This document shows, piece by piece, positions 1 through 10,116 of a stretch of DNA of 64,000 nucleotides. Source of the stretch: Ischnura elegans. Taxonomy: Eukaryota > Arthropoda > Insecta > Odonata > Coenagrionidae. The position numbers and the translations under genes were made by a program. The stretch covers positions 86,935,907-86,999,906 of the forward strand of contig NC_060249.1 of NCBI RefSeq assembly GCF_921293095.1, in the 5' to 3' direction. The number at the start of each line of letters is the position of its first letter. Position 1 is the first letter of the stretch. The notes below the pieces were generated by a model. The model ran no database searches. It worked only from the letters and a program-made list of their open reading frames with translations, and was not told the DNA's origin.

Positions 1-2226
1 AATTTTTATTGCTTGTTCCGTGTGAGGTTGCGCCAGCATTCCTCATTCGTGCTTGTAATATAGAATTTTTTTGCGTGAAGGTTTCCTCTAAAACTTTCCA
101 GCAAAATATGTGCCTTTTACTTCTTTCAATCTAGTTTAATTGCTTGTTCCTCAATTTTTGGATGGCATCTGATTCACGAATTATCAATTTGTGATCTGGT
201 TTAATCTTATTTGATTAATACTATGCTCATTTAACCACTGTGCATAGCAAGCTATAATAAATATGAGTAACTATTACCATATAATCAGAGAATTTCTTGA
301 GTTACGGCTAGTTTATGCCGTGAGTGGTGATAATGGTAAAAATTGATTTGTCTACGCCTTATCAAAAACAGCGTATAAAATGAGTAAACTTTCTTATTTA
401 TTTCTATAGTAATGCGAGTAGTGGGTGCATATATTGCACCCATTGTTTGTCCGGTGATCAACCGGTGTCACAACCTTTTTCCGTTTAATTTTGGCGAAGA
501 CAACAAATTTAAGATATTTCGTAATATTACCATTCTTTTAGCGTTATCGGCTACATTAATTCCGCATGCCAGTTATAATTAATTATAAAGAAAGAAAACT
601 AGTGAATATGATTTTTTTATGGATTGTTTTCTAACGAATTGAAATGCCGTTTGCGCTAATTCTACGCAAGGCAAAATTTGATATTTTTCGATTTTTATTG
701 AGCTTGTATAATGAAGTAGCAACTTCCTTCTTTGATACTCCGTCCACAATTTGCACTACCGTGAGGCCTTCTGGGAACATAATGAATTTATACTGAGAGG
801 AACATGTGGCCAGGGACAAGGAATGATGTTTACCTTTGGCCGGAAATTGCTTCTCTCCCTTTGACGAAGACAGCCATCAAAGTAATTTTTTGACGCGCGT
901 AGGTAGCTAGTTTAAGGGTCACTCATAGCAGCAACATTTTCGCTCCCTTACGTAAACTGCGTTCATCCTTCCTGCCGTTTCGGGTGAAAAATATAATAAT
1001 CTCCTCAGATTTCTCGAGCCATTTCCCTTCCTTGAGAAATCCCGAGCCCAACCTACCCCTTCAAATTTCCTACTCCTCTTCTCCATACCTGACGTAGAAT
1101 TTCTCTCCAATTAATTGGTGGAGTCAGTTGATCTTCGTCTAAAGTAACGTTCCCCTTCCGGTTGCGTCCAGTCTTGCTCTGATTCTCCTCCCATTCTCCC
1201 ATTACAACCCTTTCATGCCTCTAAAAGATTTCACCGGTCCACGGGTGCCGTGAGGTCGTAGATGCTATCCCAGGAACGAATTTCAGGCGATGTTGGCAGC
1301 ATGGGTTACCATCTTAGCACACATATACACTTGCCTTTACCTCCCTACGCACGGTTATGGTGTGGGATTCCTATGTCATCTAATTGCCGTGGGTCGCTCT
1401 AATTGCAGGTAATTTCGGATATAATGTGGGAGGGCTGCTCCCTTTCTCAGTGCCCCAACACTCCTCCCAAGTCATTTCCTATCGTCTTCCTTAATTTTCT
1501 TCCCTTACTCCCGTCTTCCCTACCCTTTACTAGCCCTTACCCCTTGATTATACTTAATTAGTTGGAGACCTATCATATCAAGGTACACGTATTCAAGGCC
1601 TTCAACAGCACGACTTGTCTAAGTTTTTCTCATTGAAAAATAACGCAATAAAAGAAATAATAATTAAGATTTTTTTTCTCCTGACAGCTATGTTAACCGT
1701 TGATAAGTGTCTTGAAGTATAGGCCATAAAAACTTTTAATGCAAATGCTTGCCAACGTTTTGGCATATGTATGCATCTTTTTTTGCAATGAACTGGATTT
1801 TTTTTGTAACATATGAAATTCATCAAGCCCTGATAAAAAACTGGTAAAAATTTGCATTTAAATTCTTCAAGATCTATACTTTTCAGACATTATTCCGCGG
1901 GATATAATATTTTATTGGAGGAGATACCAAAAAAATTTAGGGATTGAATATATTTTATGTCTACCACATCACTATGAAATACTATAGCCGGGTGAACCGC
2001 AGTATTTAGAAGATGAATTACGAGCGTCTATGTTAAAAAATGAGCAGTAATATTGCTTCGTTTTGTAGTATGTAGGATGCTTCGTTTTGCCACATTTTTC
2101 CCGAAACCAATGACAGTATACCTAAAGAAAAATTTTCCAACCTAATGCGATATAATTTTTTTTGAAAACGATAAATACCATGTATCAAAAATTTCTAAAA
2201 GCCTCCTAAAGTTTATCTGGACTCAT
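1..2226. other. No gene recognised
   Basis: AT-rich sequence with a pyrimidine-rich patch around 1160-1560. Short open frames on both strands have no recognisable motifs and are not supported as genes. Confidence 0.6.
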
Positions 2227-2355
2227 CGATACCTCCACTGCGTGTGCGCTCAGCTGGTAGTAGCCAGAGCACGAACGCTCACCTCCGAAGCTGGGAGACT
2301 TGAAGTGAGCGTTTGTGCTGCGGCTACTGCCAGCCGAGAGCATGCGTATAGGGTG
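2227..2355. mobile_element. Fold-back MITE copy (CGATACCTCC family)
   Basis: The left end CGATACCTCCACTG is the same terminus as the better preserved copies at 20687-20944 and 28673-28806. The two halves form a hairpin: the GCTCAGCTGG..GTAG..CC and ACGCTCACC blocks on the left pair with the right half, which ends near GCCGAGAGC. The right terminus is degraded, so the exact end and target duplication are unclear. No coding capacity is seen. Confidence 0.7.
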
Positions 2356-3005
2356 ATTTCCTATTATTTTTTAATTTCCTAAATCGAAAGATTATTACTC
2401 CTGGAGTACGTATTTCACGCTTTTAGATTTTTAAATGACGATATCTATTTTTCGCGTTTAAATGAAAAGTGAAAATTTTCAAGCGCGCGAAAACGCGACG
2501 GCTAAGTATGAATGCTGGAAAAACTCCGTGTGACGTCGTTCTGGTTCCCGCTGCTGCAAGTGAGGTGACTTTGCGGCGACGCTTTAAGCGCTGATACGAC
2601 GCAGGATGCTAGCAGGTAGCAGAGTACCCTGCTAGCTGGTAGCGCTTGGCTTAAATAAGGATTATTAATACCTTATGAAACGAAGAAAACTTTCCGACCT
2701 CAGCCAGTTTTAATAGGTGATTGACATGTTTCCCTGAGCTCTGTGCCTCATGCATGCATTGGTAATCTCAGACGATGTAAAACTCCTATCTACTCGTATA
2801 GAAACTAGGTCCCTGTGACGTCACGTGGAGTGATATCGCATGGGCGCCAATCTGGCCTTTTTCAAATGCGATTAAAATTGGCCATTGCCATTCGTCTAAA
2901 CCGGTATTTCTAAAACCAAATTATTTGTATATTATGAATACACTAATGGTGGGTAACGAATCACAATCAATGCCTTTCGTTTTCTTTGATGAAGGAAACT
3001 ACCCT

Positions 3006-3076
3006 ATTGTTGGTCTCCTAGATGAACGGATTTGATCCGCTGGGGGGTTGTTGAGCGCTCGTGCAGCAGAAGTATC
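3006..3076. mobile_element. Half copy of the CGATACCTCC fold-back MITE
   Basis: Only the right arm is present. It runs from TTGGTCTCCTAGATGA through GATTTGATCCGCTGG and TTGTTGAGCG to the degraded end AGTATCA. The same order of blocks occurs in the right arm of the 20687-20944 copy. The left arm is missing. Confidence 0.65.
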
Positions 3077-5521
3077 ATAATTTAAGTTCAATCTTATCAG
3101 TGGAAATGCCAATTCCAATACCAATTGGCCATCTGGGAAGTAGGCGGTGTATTGTCCAGAGATTCAGATGCTTTGACACGTACAAAGACTAAGGAAACTC
3201 TCACCAAAAACTTATAGCAATTTCATGTCCACACTGTACCTAAGTCAGTCTATTCTACTAAATTTTGAAGGATTAGTCTCCATTTAATTTCTAGGAAGTT
3301 GGTTTACTCTCCAAAAACGATTCAGGTACAATAATGAAGGCCGTATTACACCAGTGCAATTAATTTTTACACTCGTTTACGTAATAGTATGTCATGGTAT
3401 CCGAAATTAAATCACAGAAATAGGCTTGTGTCGGGAATTGCACATGTGGATGATCGAGAGACGCCAAAATAGCCCACTTCTTATTCTTATCTCAGTAACA
3501 AATATGAGCATACGATCAATCTTATCCTAGACTAGTAGTTACGGGTACATATTCATAATTTGAATTGTTCTAAGCATGGCGGATAAAAGGAATCAGGAGT
3601 GATAATGCTTAAAGTACTTTTGCTAACTTTTTTGTTGGAAAATATTCATTACTTCGATAAAAGAGAGTCTTTATTTAGTAAATGTGCATAAACTTCTTAT
3701 TACAGGCACCACATTTAAAATACTGTTTTTGTACATAAATAACGGCCACGTTATACTCCGATGTATTTAAATGTCTTTAAAAATATTTATTGGTAATGGT
3801 AAACATTATTTCACACCATATCCGAAGATTTCTTTGCAAAACTTTGATGATTGCCTTGCGGAAACTTCCGAGAGTTATCAGTAACCTAGAAAAACTTTTA
3901 CTTTTTCGGCGAAAGGGAAAATATTGAATTCAGGCATTTTAGCTACTGATTTAACTCTCGATGCCGCTGACAACGAGGTATGAATTCTCATCACGTAATA
4001 GAAAAGCAATGTAGGGAAGAAGTTTACATGTCTGAAAAAAGCAGCGCTAATTAACTGTTTCTAGTTATTTCTTTCAGTGGCCAATTCCAATATCCACGCC
4101 CTCTTTGTTTGATAGAATGAATGTCTCCCCGCTTCTGTAAACAATTAGTTAATTATGAGTTGGAGAGCTGAGCATGCCTGGAAAGCTTCGCAACCCTATG
4201 TTACGAGTTTATTTCCCTAACAAAATTCACCTCTCCGGGAACATGTTGACGCATACCTTTCACTTTCTATTTATATTAATCCAGGCGTTTCCTCGAAAGC
4301 TTTCAATCTAGGAGCCTCATTCTAGTGGAGAGAAATCTATGGTGAGCTGGAAAAGGACCTTTTAGAGTAAATGAAACGCTGATTTTCTCAATTTCAGCAT
4401 GTGAGAGGCAGTTGAATGCTTACGAGGAACGTTTTTCTCGTGTTCCGGCGCTCGTTTTCATTTTAGCGACTGGGAACATTCAACTACGTGATTTTTTACC
4501 AGATTTTTCATCCTACGCCTGATTTCTTCCACATAAACACATCTGGAGCATAGGATACAATATTCTGATTTCCCTCCGAATCTCAAATCACCGGCTAGTC
4601 TGCTGAATATCTTTGCGCAATCACTCATGAATACCTACTAAAACAAAAAATCGTTTGAACAGGAAATTTATTCTTTTCTGCCTATGTTTCAGCTTGAAAT
4701 CATTCGATTTGTGCCAGAATCCTGATCAGATAGGCAAAAATAACTCCCTCAAAGATTATGTGAAACATCGGTTATAGTAAGCAACGGTTTTGTATCGTCT
4801 CGACTTCCGATAAAATTTCACTGAGGAAAATGGCATGTTGCCTTACTTCTTGTAGTATATTGCGTTTATTTGGAGGATTCTGGTTCTTCGGCCAAATGAT
4901 GTATTGAAGATTTTAGCTTTTTTAGTTGCTGCATTAATATTTCTGTTTCTAAGACACATGGACTACTAAAGTATGCGCAAAGTAAATGAGCACTTGCAAT
5001 ATTTACAAATAACTATTTTAGAACTCGAGGGAGAATACATGTGTATTGTGAGTACACGAATATCTTGATGAATGCGTATGAATATTGACGCTCATTTTAG
5101 TTGACCCATGATTATGAATGAAGCGTGTACTTAAAGTAGGATATGCTCTATCTCTTACATAGCAACATAAACTAATAGAGTATGGTTAGCAATTTCCCAT
5201 GTATAGCGATGTCAGTGAGGGAGAGGGATGTTGAAGGACTAACGGATGGAATGATAAATAAAATTTCATATTTGGCACGGGAGAGTGGAATCTAACTTTG
5301 GCAGGCGGAAGTGCCGTTGTGATTAACCTATTATACTCTTCAAACAAATATTATCCTGTATAATTCCTTTCACAACTTAGTCCCTGCGTAATATTGTTTA
5401 GATCAAGGTCCGAATAATATTTAATTGACAACAAGTATTTTGATTATATCGTATCAGCGTTAAGGGGATGATCAATGATCGCCTGTTTGGATATGGCGGG
5501 GGACGAAAACGGTTCTAGAAG
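3077..5521. other. No gene recognised
   Basis: AT-rich DNA without long open frames, repeats or RNA-like structures that I can support. Confidence 0.55.
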
Positions 5522-5526
5522 GGTCG

Positions 5527-5866
5527 CACAGTGGGCTGAAATCGACAGAAGGTGGAGAAAACCTCAAAAACGATTTTTTTGAGTGCGGAATTTGAAACTT
5601 TGCACAGTTGTTGTCAATAAATTAGTGCATTTTTTTACGCAAACCGTTTTTCATTGCTAAATTTTTTAACCAAATTACTTGGTCTAAAAGTTGAACAAAT
5701 TTCGCAAAAATGGCCCTCATTGAATTTTTTTCGAAAATCAGCATGTTAAAATTAATGACACACCTTCTGCAGTGATTCAATAGAATAAAAAATTTACGAC
5801 ATTATTATGTGGTTTATTATTGCTAATTCTTGGTAACTTTCACGACTCAGTTGTATTATTTGTGGC
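5527..5866 (+). repeat. Left terminal inverted repeat of the outer element
   Basis: This ~340-bp arm matches the reverse complement of 9788-10111 followed by 6497-6515. Shared landmarks are CCTCAAAAACGATTTTTTT, GTGATTCAATAGAA and GGTAACTTTCACGACT. Scattered substitutions and small indels show the arms have diverged. Confidence 0.85.
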
Positions 5867-6040
5867 AAATTTGCCATTGTACTCTGGGTTGGCCGCGTCA
5901 CAGCAGTCCACATCATCAGGGAGCTGCCGCGGACAGCGCGCGCGACAAAAACATCTATTATGTTTTCCTTGATGCTAACGGTCGTAGTTGATTTCTTTGG
6001 ATGGAAATTCTAAACATTTTGATGTAATTTTAACATAATA

Positions 6041-6134
6041 TATCGAGGTAACTCGGTGATCCTTTTCTTATAATCCCAAATAAACCAAAAATTTCGACGA
6101 AAAACAGAGTCCTACAATTACTATCGTATCGACG
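6041..6134 (+). repeat. Internal direct repeat, copy 1, of the outer element
   Basis: Shares TCGAGGTAACTCGGTGATCC, AAAATTTCGACGAAAA and ATCGTATCG in the same order with 6404-6497. The two ~94-bp copies lie about 363 bp apart; the second abuts the inner end of the right inverted repeat. No function can be read from it. Confidence 0.75.
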
Positions 6135-6403
6135 ATAAATATCGTAAGACAGCGGAGAAATTAGGTTATACGAAATGTAAAATAAATGTGGCACGAAATA
6201 CATTATATCTTACACACAATCACTTGCTAAAAGATTCACTTTCCAACGTCCGTCGAGCACGGTATTCCCCGTGGCCAGCGGCGAGCTTCGAACTGTGCCG
6301 CACGTTCGAAAAATCGATCTTAATTTCGGCGTCGCAAGTTGGTGGTCGCAGCTGTCCTTCTGGTATCACACTCTATATGCTTTGTTATATATGTGGTGTA
6401 AAT

Positions 6404-6497
6404 ATCTCGAGGTAACTCGGTGATCCTTTTTTGAAAATCCTGCATTAACACAAAATTTCGACGAAAATCATGGTCCACCATTTTGTATCGTATCGGC
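6404..6497 (+). repeat. Internal direct repeat, copy 2, of the outer element
   Basis: Diverged copy of 6041-6134 in direct orientation. It ends in ATCGTATCGGCC, where the right inverted repeat of the outer element begins. Confidence 0.75.
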
Positions 6498-6539
6498 CAC
6501 AAATAATACAACTTAGGGCCGGTTGCAGGAACGATACAT

Positions 6540-6690
6540 ATGTATTCAATAAAGTTATGGGACTCATAAGCCATAGCAACCAAGCAATTTGCGTTGCAGG
6601 AACGTTCAATAACTTTATGAGTCCCATAAACCGTTCCATAACTTATCGGGCCGAATGAGCGGGGTTAAATAGTTATGAGTTCCATAACTC
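6540..6690 (+). repeat. Subterminal repeats of the Harbinger element, left
   Basis: Several near-palindromic blocks of the type TTATGAGTCCCATAA / TTATGAGTTCCATAACT occur here, with a second TTGCAGGAACG at about 6595-6606 repeating the terminal motif. The same blocks recur near the right end. Such subterminal arrays are plausible binding sites for the Myb-like protein or the nuclease, which is inference. Confidence 0.7.
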
Positions 6691-6755
6691 TTGAAATTGG
6701 CGGACGACTAATCAGCTGGTTGGATGATTTCTGAGGTAAGAGTAGAACACATCAA

Positions 6756-7451
6756 TTGGCCCTCCTCCGTCCACAGTACATTTGTTTCCCTAAAAATGAA
6801 AATTTAGTTAATATGAAAACAAAGTTTTTTAATGTTGCTGGGTTTCCTTCTGTGATTGGTTGCATCGATGGTAGACATATACCAATTCAGTCTCCAGGGG
6901 GAGATAATGCAGAACTGTTCCGCAATAGAAAAGGCTATTTCTCCATCAACGTGCAGGTTGTTTGTGATGCAGACCTAAAACTTATCAATATTGTTTCCCG
7001 ATGGCCTGGGTCCACACACGATAGTACAATTTTCAATGCTTCCTTTGTTCGTGCTCAATTGGAAGCTAAAGAGTTAGGTAGTGGTTATCTTTTGGGAGAC
7101 AGTGCCTATCCTTGCAGGCCCTACCTAATGACACCCGTAGCTAATCCAGCCACAGCTGCAGAGCATCGATATAATTCTTCCCATATAAAAACAAGGAACA
7201 TTGCTGAGAGGGCAATAGGGGTATGGAAAAGGAGGTTCCCCTGCTTATCACTTGGTCTAAGGACTACTATAAATACAACATTGTCTGTAATAGTAGCAAC
7301 AGCCATTCTGAATAATTTGGCTATAATTCCTGATGACCATATTGATGATGTGGATGACTTTGGGGAGGCAGAAGACCAAGCTATTGAGGAAAACCCAAAT
7401 GCTCTTGGGAATGCTGTCAGAAATACAATAATTGATACCTATTTTAATTAA
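6756..7451 (+). CDS. Harbinger transposase (HARBI1-like DDE nuclease), N-terminally truncated
   Basis: DDE-superfamily nuclease that cuts and rejoins transposon ends, acting with the Myb-like partner encoded on the other strand. The open frame shows FFNVAGFPSVIGCIDG (first Asp at residue 38 counted from 6756), GSTHDSTIF, LGDSAYP (Asp 115) and NIAERAIGVWKRRFP (Glu 151), i.e. the full catalytic triad with 36-residue D-to-E spacing. The frame is open back to a TGA at 6732. There is no ATG before residue 20 (position 6813), and position 6756 is a TTG. Full-length relatives are ~350 residues with a helix-turn-helix of roughly 100 residues before the conserved YIxFP segment. Here only ~240 bp separate the element end from the catalytic domain, so the DNA-binding part is missing. 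A possible splice acceptor (..GAGTAG) precedes the segment, but I found no upstream exon. Confidence 0.9.
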   Translation: MALLRPQYICFPKNENLVNMKTKFFNVAGFPSVIGCIDGRHIPIQSPGGDNAELFRNRKGYFSINVQVVCDADLKLINIVSRWPGSTHDSTIFNASFVRAQLEAKELGSGYLLGDSAYPCRPYLMTPVANPATAAEHRYNSSHIKTRNIAERAIGVWKRRFPCLSLGLRTTINTTLSVIVATAILNNLAIIPDDHIDDVDDFGEAEDQAIEENPNALGNAVRNTIIDTYFN

Positions 7452-8378
7452 ACTTTGGTCGTACACCCCAAACTTACTTTCATAAATAAATGTTAACAGC
7501 CCAGTATATTGTATTTTATGTGTGCTTATATTGCTTTGAATTAATTATATCACTACTGTTTGAGTTACATACTCATTTTCAGTCAAATAAATGACTGAAA
7601 ACACATGAAGTTTACTTTTGCCATATGCAGAAAAAAATTAAAATCAATGATAAAATTACATGGGTTGTGTGCCAAGATGTACACTGGGCTAATTGCCTGG
7701 TAGAAAGGACCAAGCAATGAGTCTGACTAAAACGATTGCTAAATTTGTGTTTAGGAGTGCAGCATCTTTGTATTGGAGCCCCAACGATTCACGCTAAAGT
7801 TATAATGCAACATATACCAAAGCGATATGAAAGCCCTCATTAGCATTCAAAATGCATTGCAATTGGTTGGCAAATAATGTTAAGGAGATGTTGAGTTGGA
7901 ATAGTCATGATTTATCATGGATAAGGCTATTCTAATTTGGAGTTGAAAATGACTGATAATATTTTATTTTTAAAATCTATTCTAAAACATTGCTCCAAAA
8001 GTATGTAATGCATGCTTCATGAGGTGATCCACTCACAGCCCTATGTTCTAGCTCAAGAATAGAAAACTTTCATGAATTGGCTCTGCTTGGCCCATAAACA
8101 TTGAAGCAGGTAGGAAATGACCTCCACTCAAAGTGTATGGCACTAGATTAGTTCTTGGAACAATGATTCAAGTTATAACTCACATGGGCCACCCCTTAAA
8201 AGAGTTGGGCACTTCTGATATTGAATGAAATTCAATAGGAATTCAATTGAAAAATTTGTAGATAATTATTAGTGGCTTTTCTATGAATTAAAATCAAATA
8301 ATTTCATTTAATACTTTTAATTATCAACCCTATATCATTGCAAAATCTGGAATAAAAATGTTACATATATCACAATGC
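7452..8378. other. Interior of the Harbinger element between its two genes
   Basis: AT-rich spacer between the 3' ends of the convergent Harbinger genes. An AATAAA-like signal lies just after the nuclease stop (ATAAATAAATG near 7483). No other gene is seen. Confidence 0.6.
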
Positions 8379-9516
8379 TTAACTCTCTTCATGCTCACAG
8401 AATTCATATAAACTTTTTATTCTATTCAATTCCAAAGTTTTCTTTTCCAGCTCAATTTCTTTGCACTTCAGTTCAACACGCTTAATTTCAATTTCCAAGT
8501 CCTTTAATTTTTCCTCCTTCTCCATGATTACTAATGTTCTTCTCGATATTTCGTCTTTCATCCTCTGTTCTGTGTCTAGAATTTTGCATTTTTTGGTATG
8601 TAATTCTTTATCAAATGAAGATTTGGTTATTTTTCTCTTTTTAATACTAGTACTTATTAATTTTAAACTTGCAGCTGAAGTGTTTGCTCCTTTCTTTGTC
8701 TTATTTTGTGCTTTCTTTTGAGTAGTAGGGTTTCCTATTGAAGTTGAATGTGAAGCAGAATTATTTTCATTTTGGATCAACTCATGCGTGCATGGCACTT
8801 GGAAGTCTTGTTGACAATTTTCATTTTCCAAAACTTGGTCACTTTCCTCGGTAATTTCTTGGGAAGTCCCTGCACCCTCTACAATATTAGAATTTTTATG
8901 ACTGGAGGTTGTGTGCTATGCTTTATATTAAGTAGAGGCATAATTTGGTATACAATGAGCATCTGGCAAGTTAGATTTTATGAGGTGTAAATATTCATAC
9001 TCAAACAATTTAATCATAAATGGAAAATTTATAAATCACCTTCTCCATAAAAAGTTGCATTTGAATCATATGCATTTGCCAATGGTTTGAATTGGGGTGT
9101 CAGCATTGATATAATTTTCTCTCCTGTATTGTCGAGTTTTCTTGTAAAACTTCCTCCTCCAGTTTTATACAGTTCAATCTACTGAGGAACAATAATATTA
9201 GTAATAAAGAATAACTTTGCATAGAATAGCATACAATTTCAAGTAAAAGGCAATTGATAATAACCCGGTCATCGTGCTGATCACTTCGTGCCTTCTTCTT
9301 CAAAAAATCATAAAGGGCATGCAGCTGTTTGGTCGTCCTTAAGCCCGTTTGGCTTACGGCGTTGTATTGCCTTGCGATTTCCTCCCAAGCTGCGATTTTT
9401 TCCTTCAGAAAAACGGCGTCTGTCCTTTTATTTTCTACTATGTCTTTCTTTTCACCAACCAGTTCAATAACTAGATTTCTCTCAAAATCGTTAAAGTTTT
9501 TCCCTCGCTTTGCCAT
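8379..9516 (-). CDS. Harbinger Myb/SANT-like DNA-binding protein, three predicted exons
   Basis: Accessory protein of PIF/Harbinger elements that binds DNA and assists the nuclease. Predicted exons on the minus strand are 9516-9265, 9178-9040 and 8869-8379, giving 293 residues without internal stops. Exon 1 starts at an ATG and carries a Myb/SANT-like domain (residues ~7-78; FERNLVIELV, AWEEIARQYN, TTKQLHALYDFLKKKA). Exon 2 restores the hallmark K-T-G-G-G segment and a L-x-N-x-Y-D-S motif. Exon 3 has a lysine-rich stretch and a long E/K-rich coiled coil (EKEEKLKDLEIEIKRVELK) expected to mediate oligomerisation. Introns are short with GT and AG borders in compatible phases (0, then 1). Unspliced reading would hit a stop in exon 2, so splicing is needed. 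Exon borders are my inference. Confidence 0.8.
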
Positions 9517-9679
9517 TTCAGTTGATTTGAGTAGGCTTCAGTGGCTTCTTCGCGTGTATATTTATTACCTTTCAAAATTCGCTCTTCAAATTTGTTTACG
9601 TTGCTATAGTTGCGACGGTAACGCCATCTGTTGGATTTCATATTAACTACGTGCTCAAAGCAATAACTATCGGGAGCTA

Positions 9680-9778
9680 GGTTATGAGACCGATTGTTTC
9701 TTGCAACCCAAAATAAGTTATGAGTTCCATAACTTTATGAGACCCATAGCTATCGAACCAATAGCGAAAGTTTCTTGC
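9680..9778 (-). repeat. Subterminal repeats of the Harbinger element, right
   Basis: Contains GGTTATGAGACC, AGTTATGAGTTCCATAACT and CTTTATGAGACCCATA, plus two TTTCTTGCAACC motifs that repeat the terminal sequence. It mirrors the array at 6540-6690. Confidence 0.7.
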
Positions 9779-9787
9779 AACCGGCCA

Positions 9788-10111
9788 TTAGTCGTGAAAG
9801 TTACCAAGAATTAACAATAATAAACCTCATACTTATATTGTAAATTTTTGTTTCTATTGAATCACTGCAAAAGGTGTGTCATTAATTTTAACATGCTGAT
9901 TTTCGAAAAAAATTCAATCAGGGCAATTTTTGCGAAATTTGTTCAACTTTTAGACCGAGTAATTTGTTCAAAAAAATTACCAATGAAAAACGGTTTGAGT
10001 AAAAAATGAGCTAATGTATTGACAACAGCTGCGCGAAGTTTCAAATTCCGCACTCAAAAAAATCGTTTTTGAGGTTTTGTTCAGTTTTTTTTTCGATTTC
10101 AGCCCGCTGTG
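9788..10111 (-). repeat. Right terminal inverted repeat of the outer element (main part)
   Basis: Inverted relative to 5527-5866. The arm stops exactly at the Harbinger target site; its last ~19 bp lie on the far side of that element at 6497-6515. Joining 6515 to 9791, with one TTA removed, restores continuous pairing with the left arm. Confidence 0.85.
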
Positions 10112-10116
10112 GGTCG

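Larger units (their letters stand above)
6516..9787. mobile_element. PIF/Harbinger DNA transposon, two-gene, nested
   Basis: The ends are GGGCCGGTTGCA on the left and, inverted, TGGCCGGTTGCA on the right. Both are flanked by TTA (6513-6515 and 9788-9790), the 3-bp duplication known for PIF/Harbinger. Inside are the two genes typical of the superfamily in divergent arrangement: a DDE nuclease on the plus strand and a Myb/SANT-like DNA-binding protein on the minus strand. Insertion split the right inverted repeat of the older outer element. The nuclease lacks its N-terminal part, so this copy is probably no longer autonomous. Confidence 0.9.
5527..10111. mobile_element. Long-TIR DNA element with Transib/RAG-like ends, carrying a nested Harbinger
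   Basis: The left end starts CACAGTGGGCTGAAATCG and the right end, read inward on the other strand, starts CACAGCGGGCTGAAATCG. Both are flanked by GGTCG (5522-5526 and 10112-10116), a GC-rich 5-bp target duplication. The inverted repeats are ~340 bp long. CACAGTG equals the V(D)J recombination heptamer; Transib elements are known for CAC-type ends and GC-rich 5-bp duplications, so this is most likely a non-autonomous Transib-type element. That assignment is inference, because no transposase of that family lies inside. The only genes within belong to the Harbinger inserted at 6516-9787. Without that insert the element is ~1.3 kb. Confidence 0.75.
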
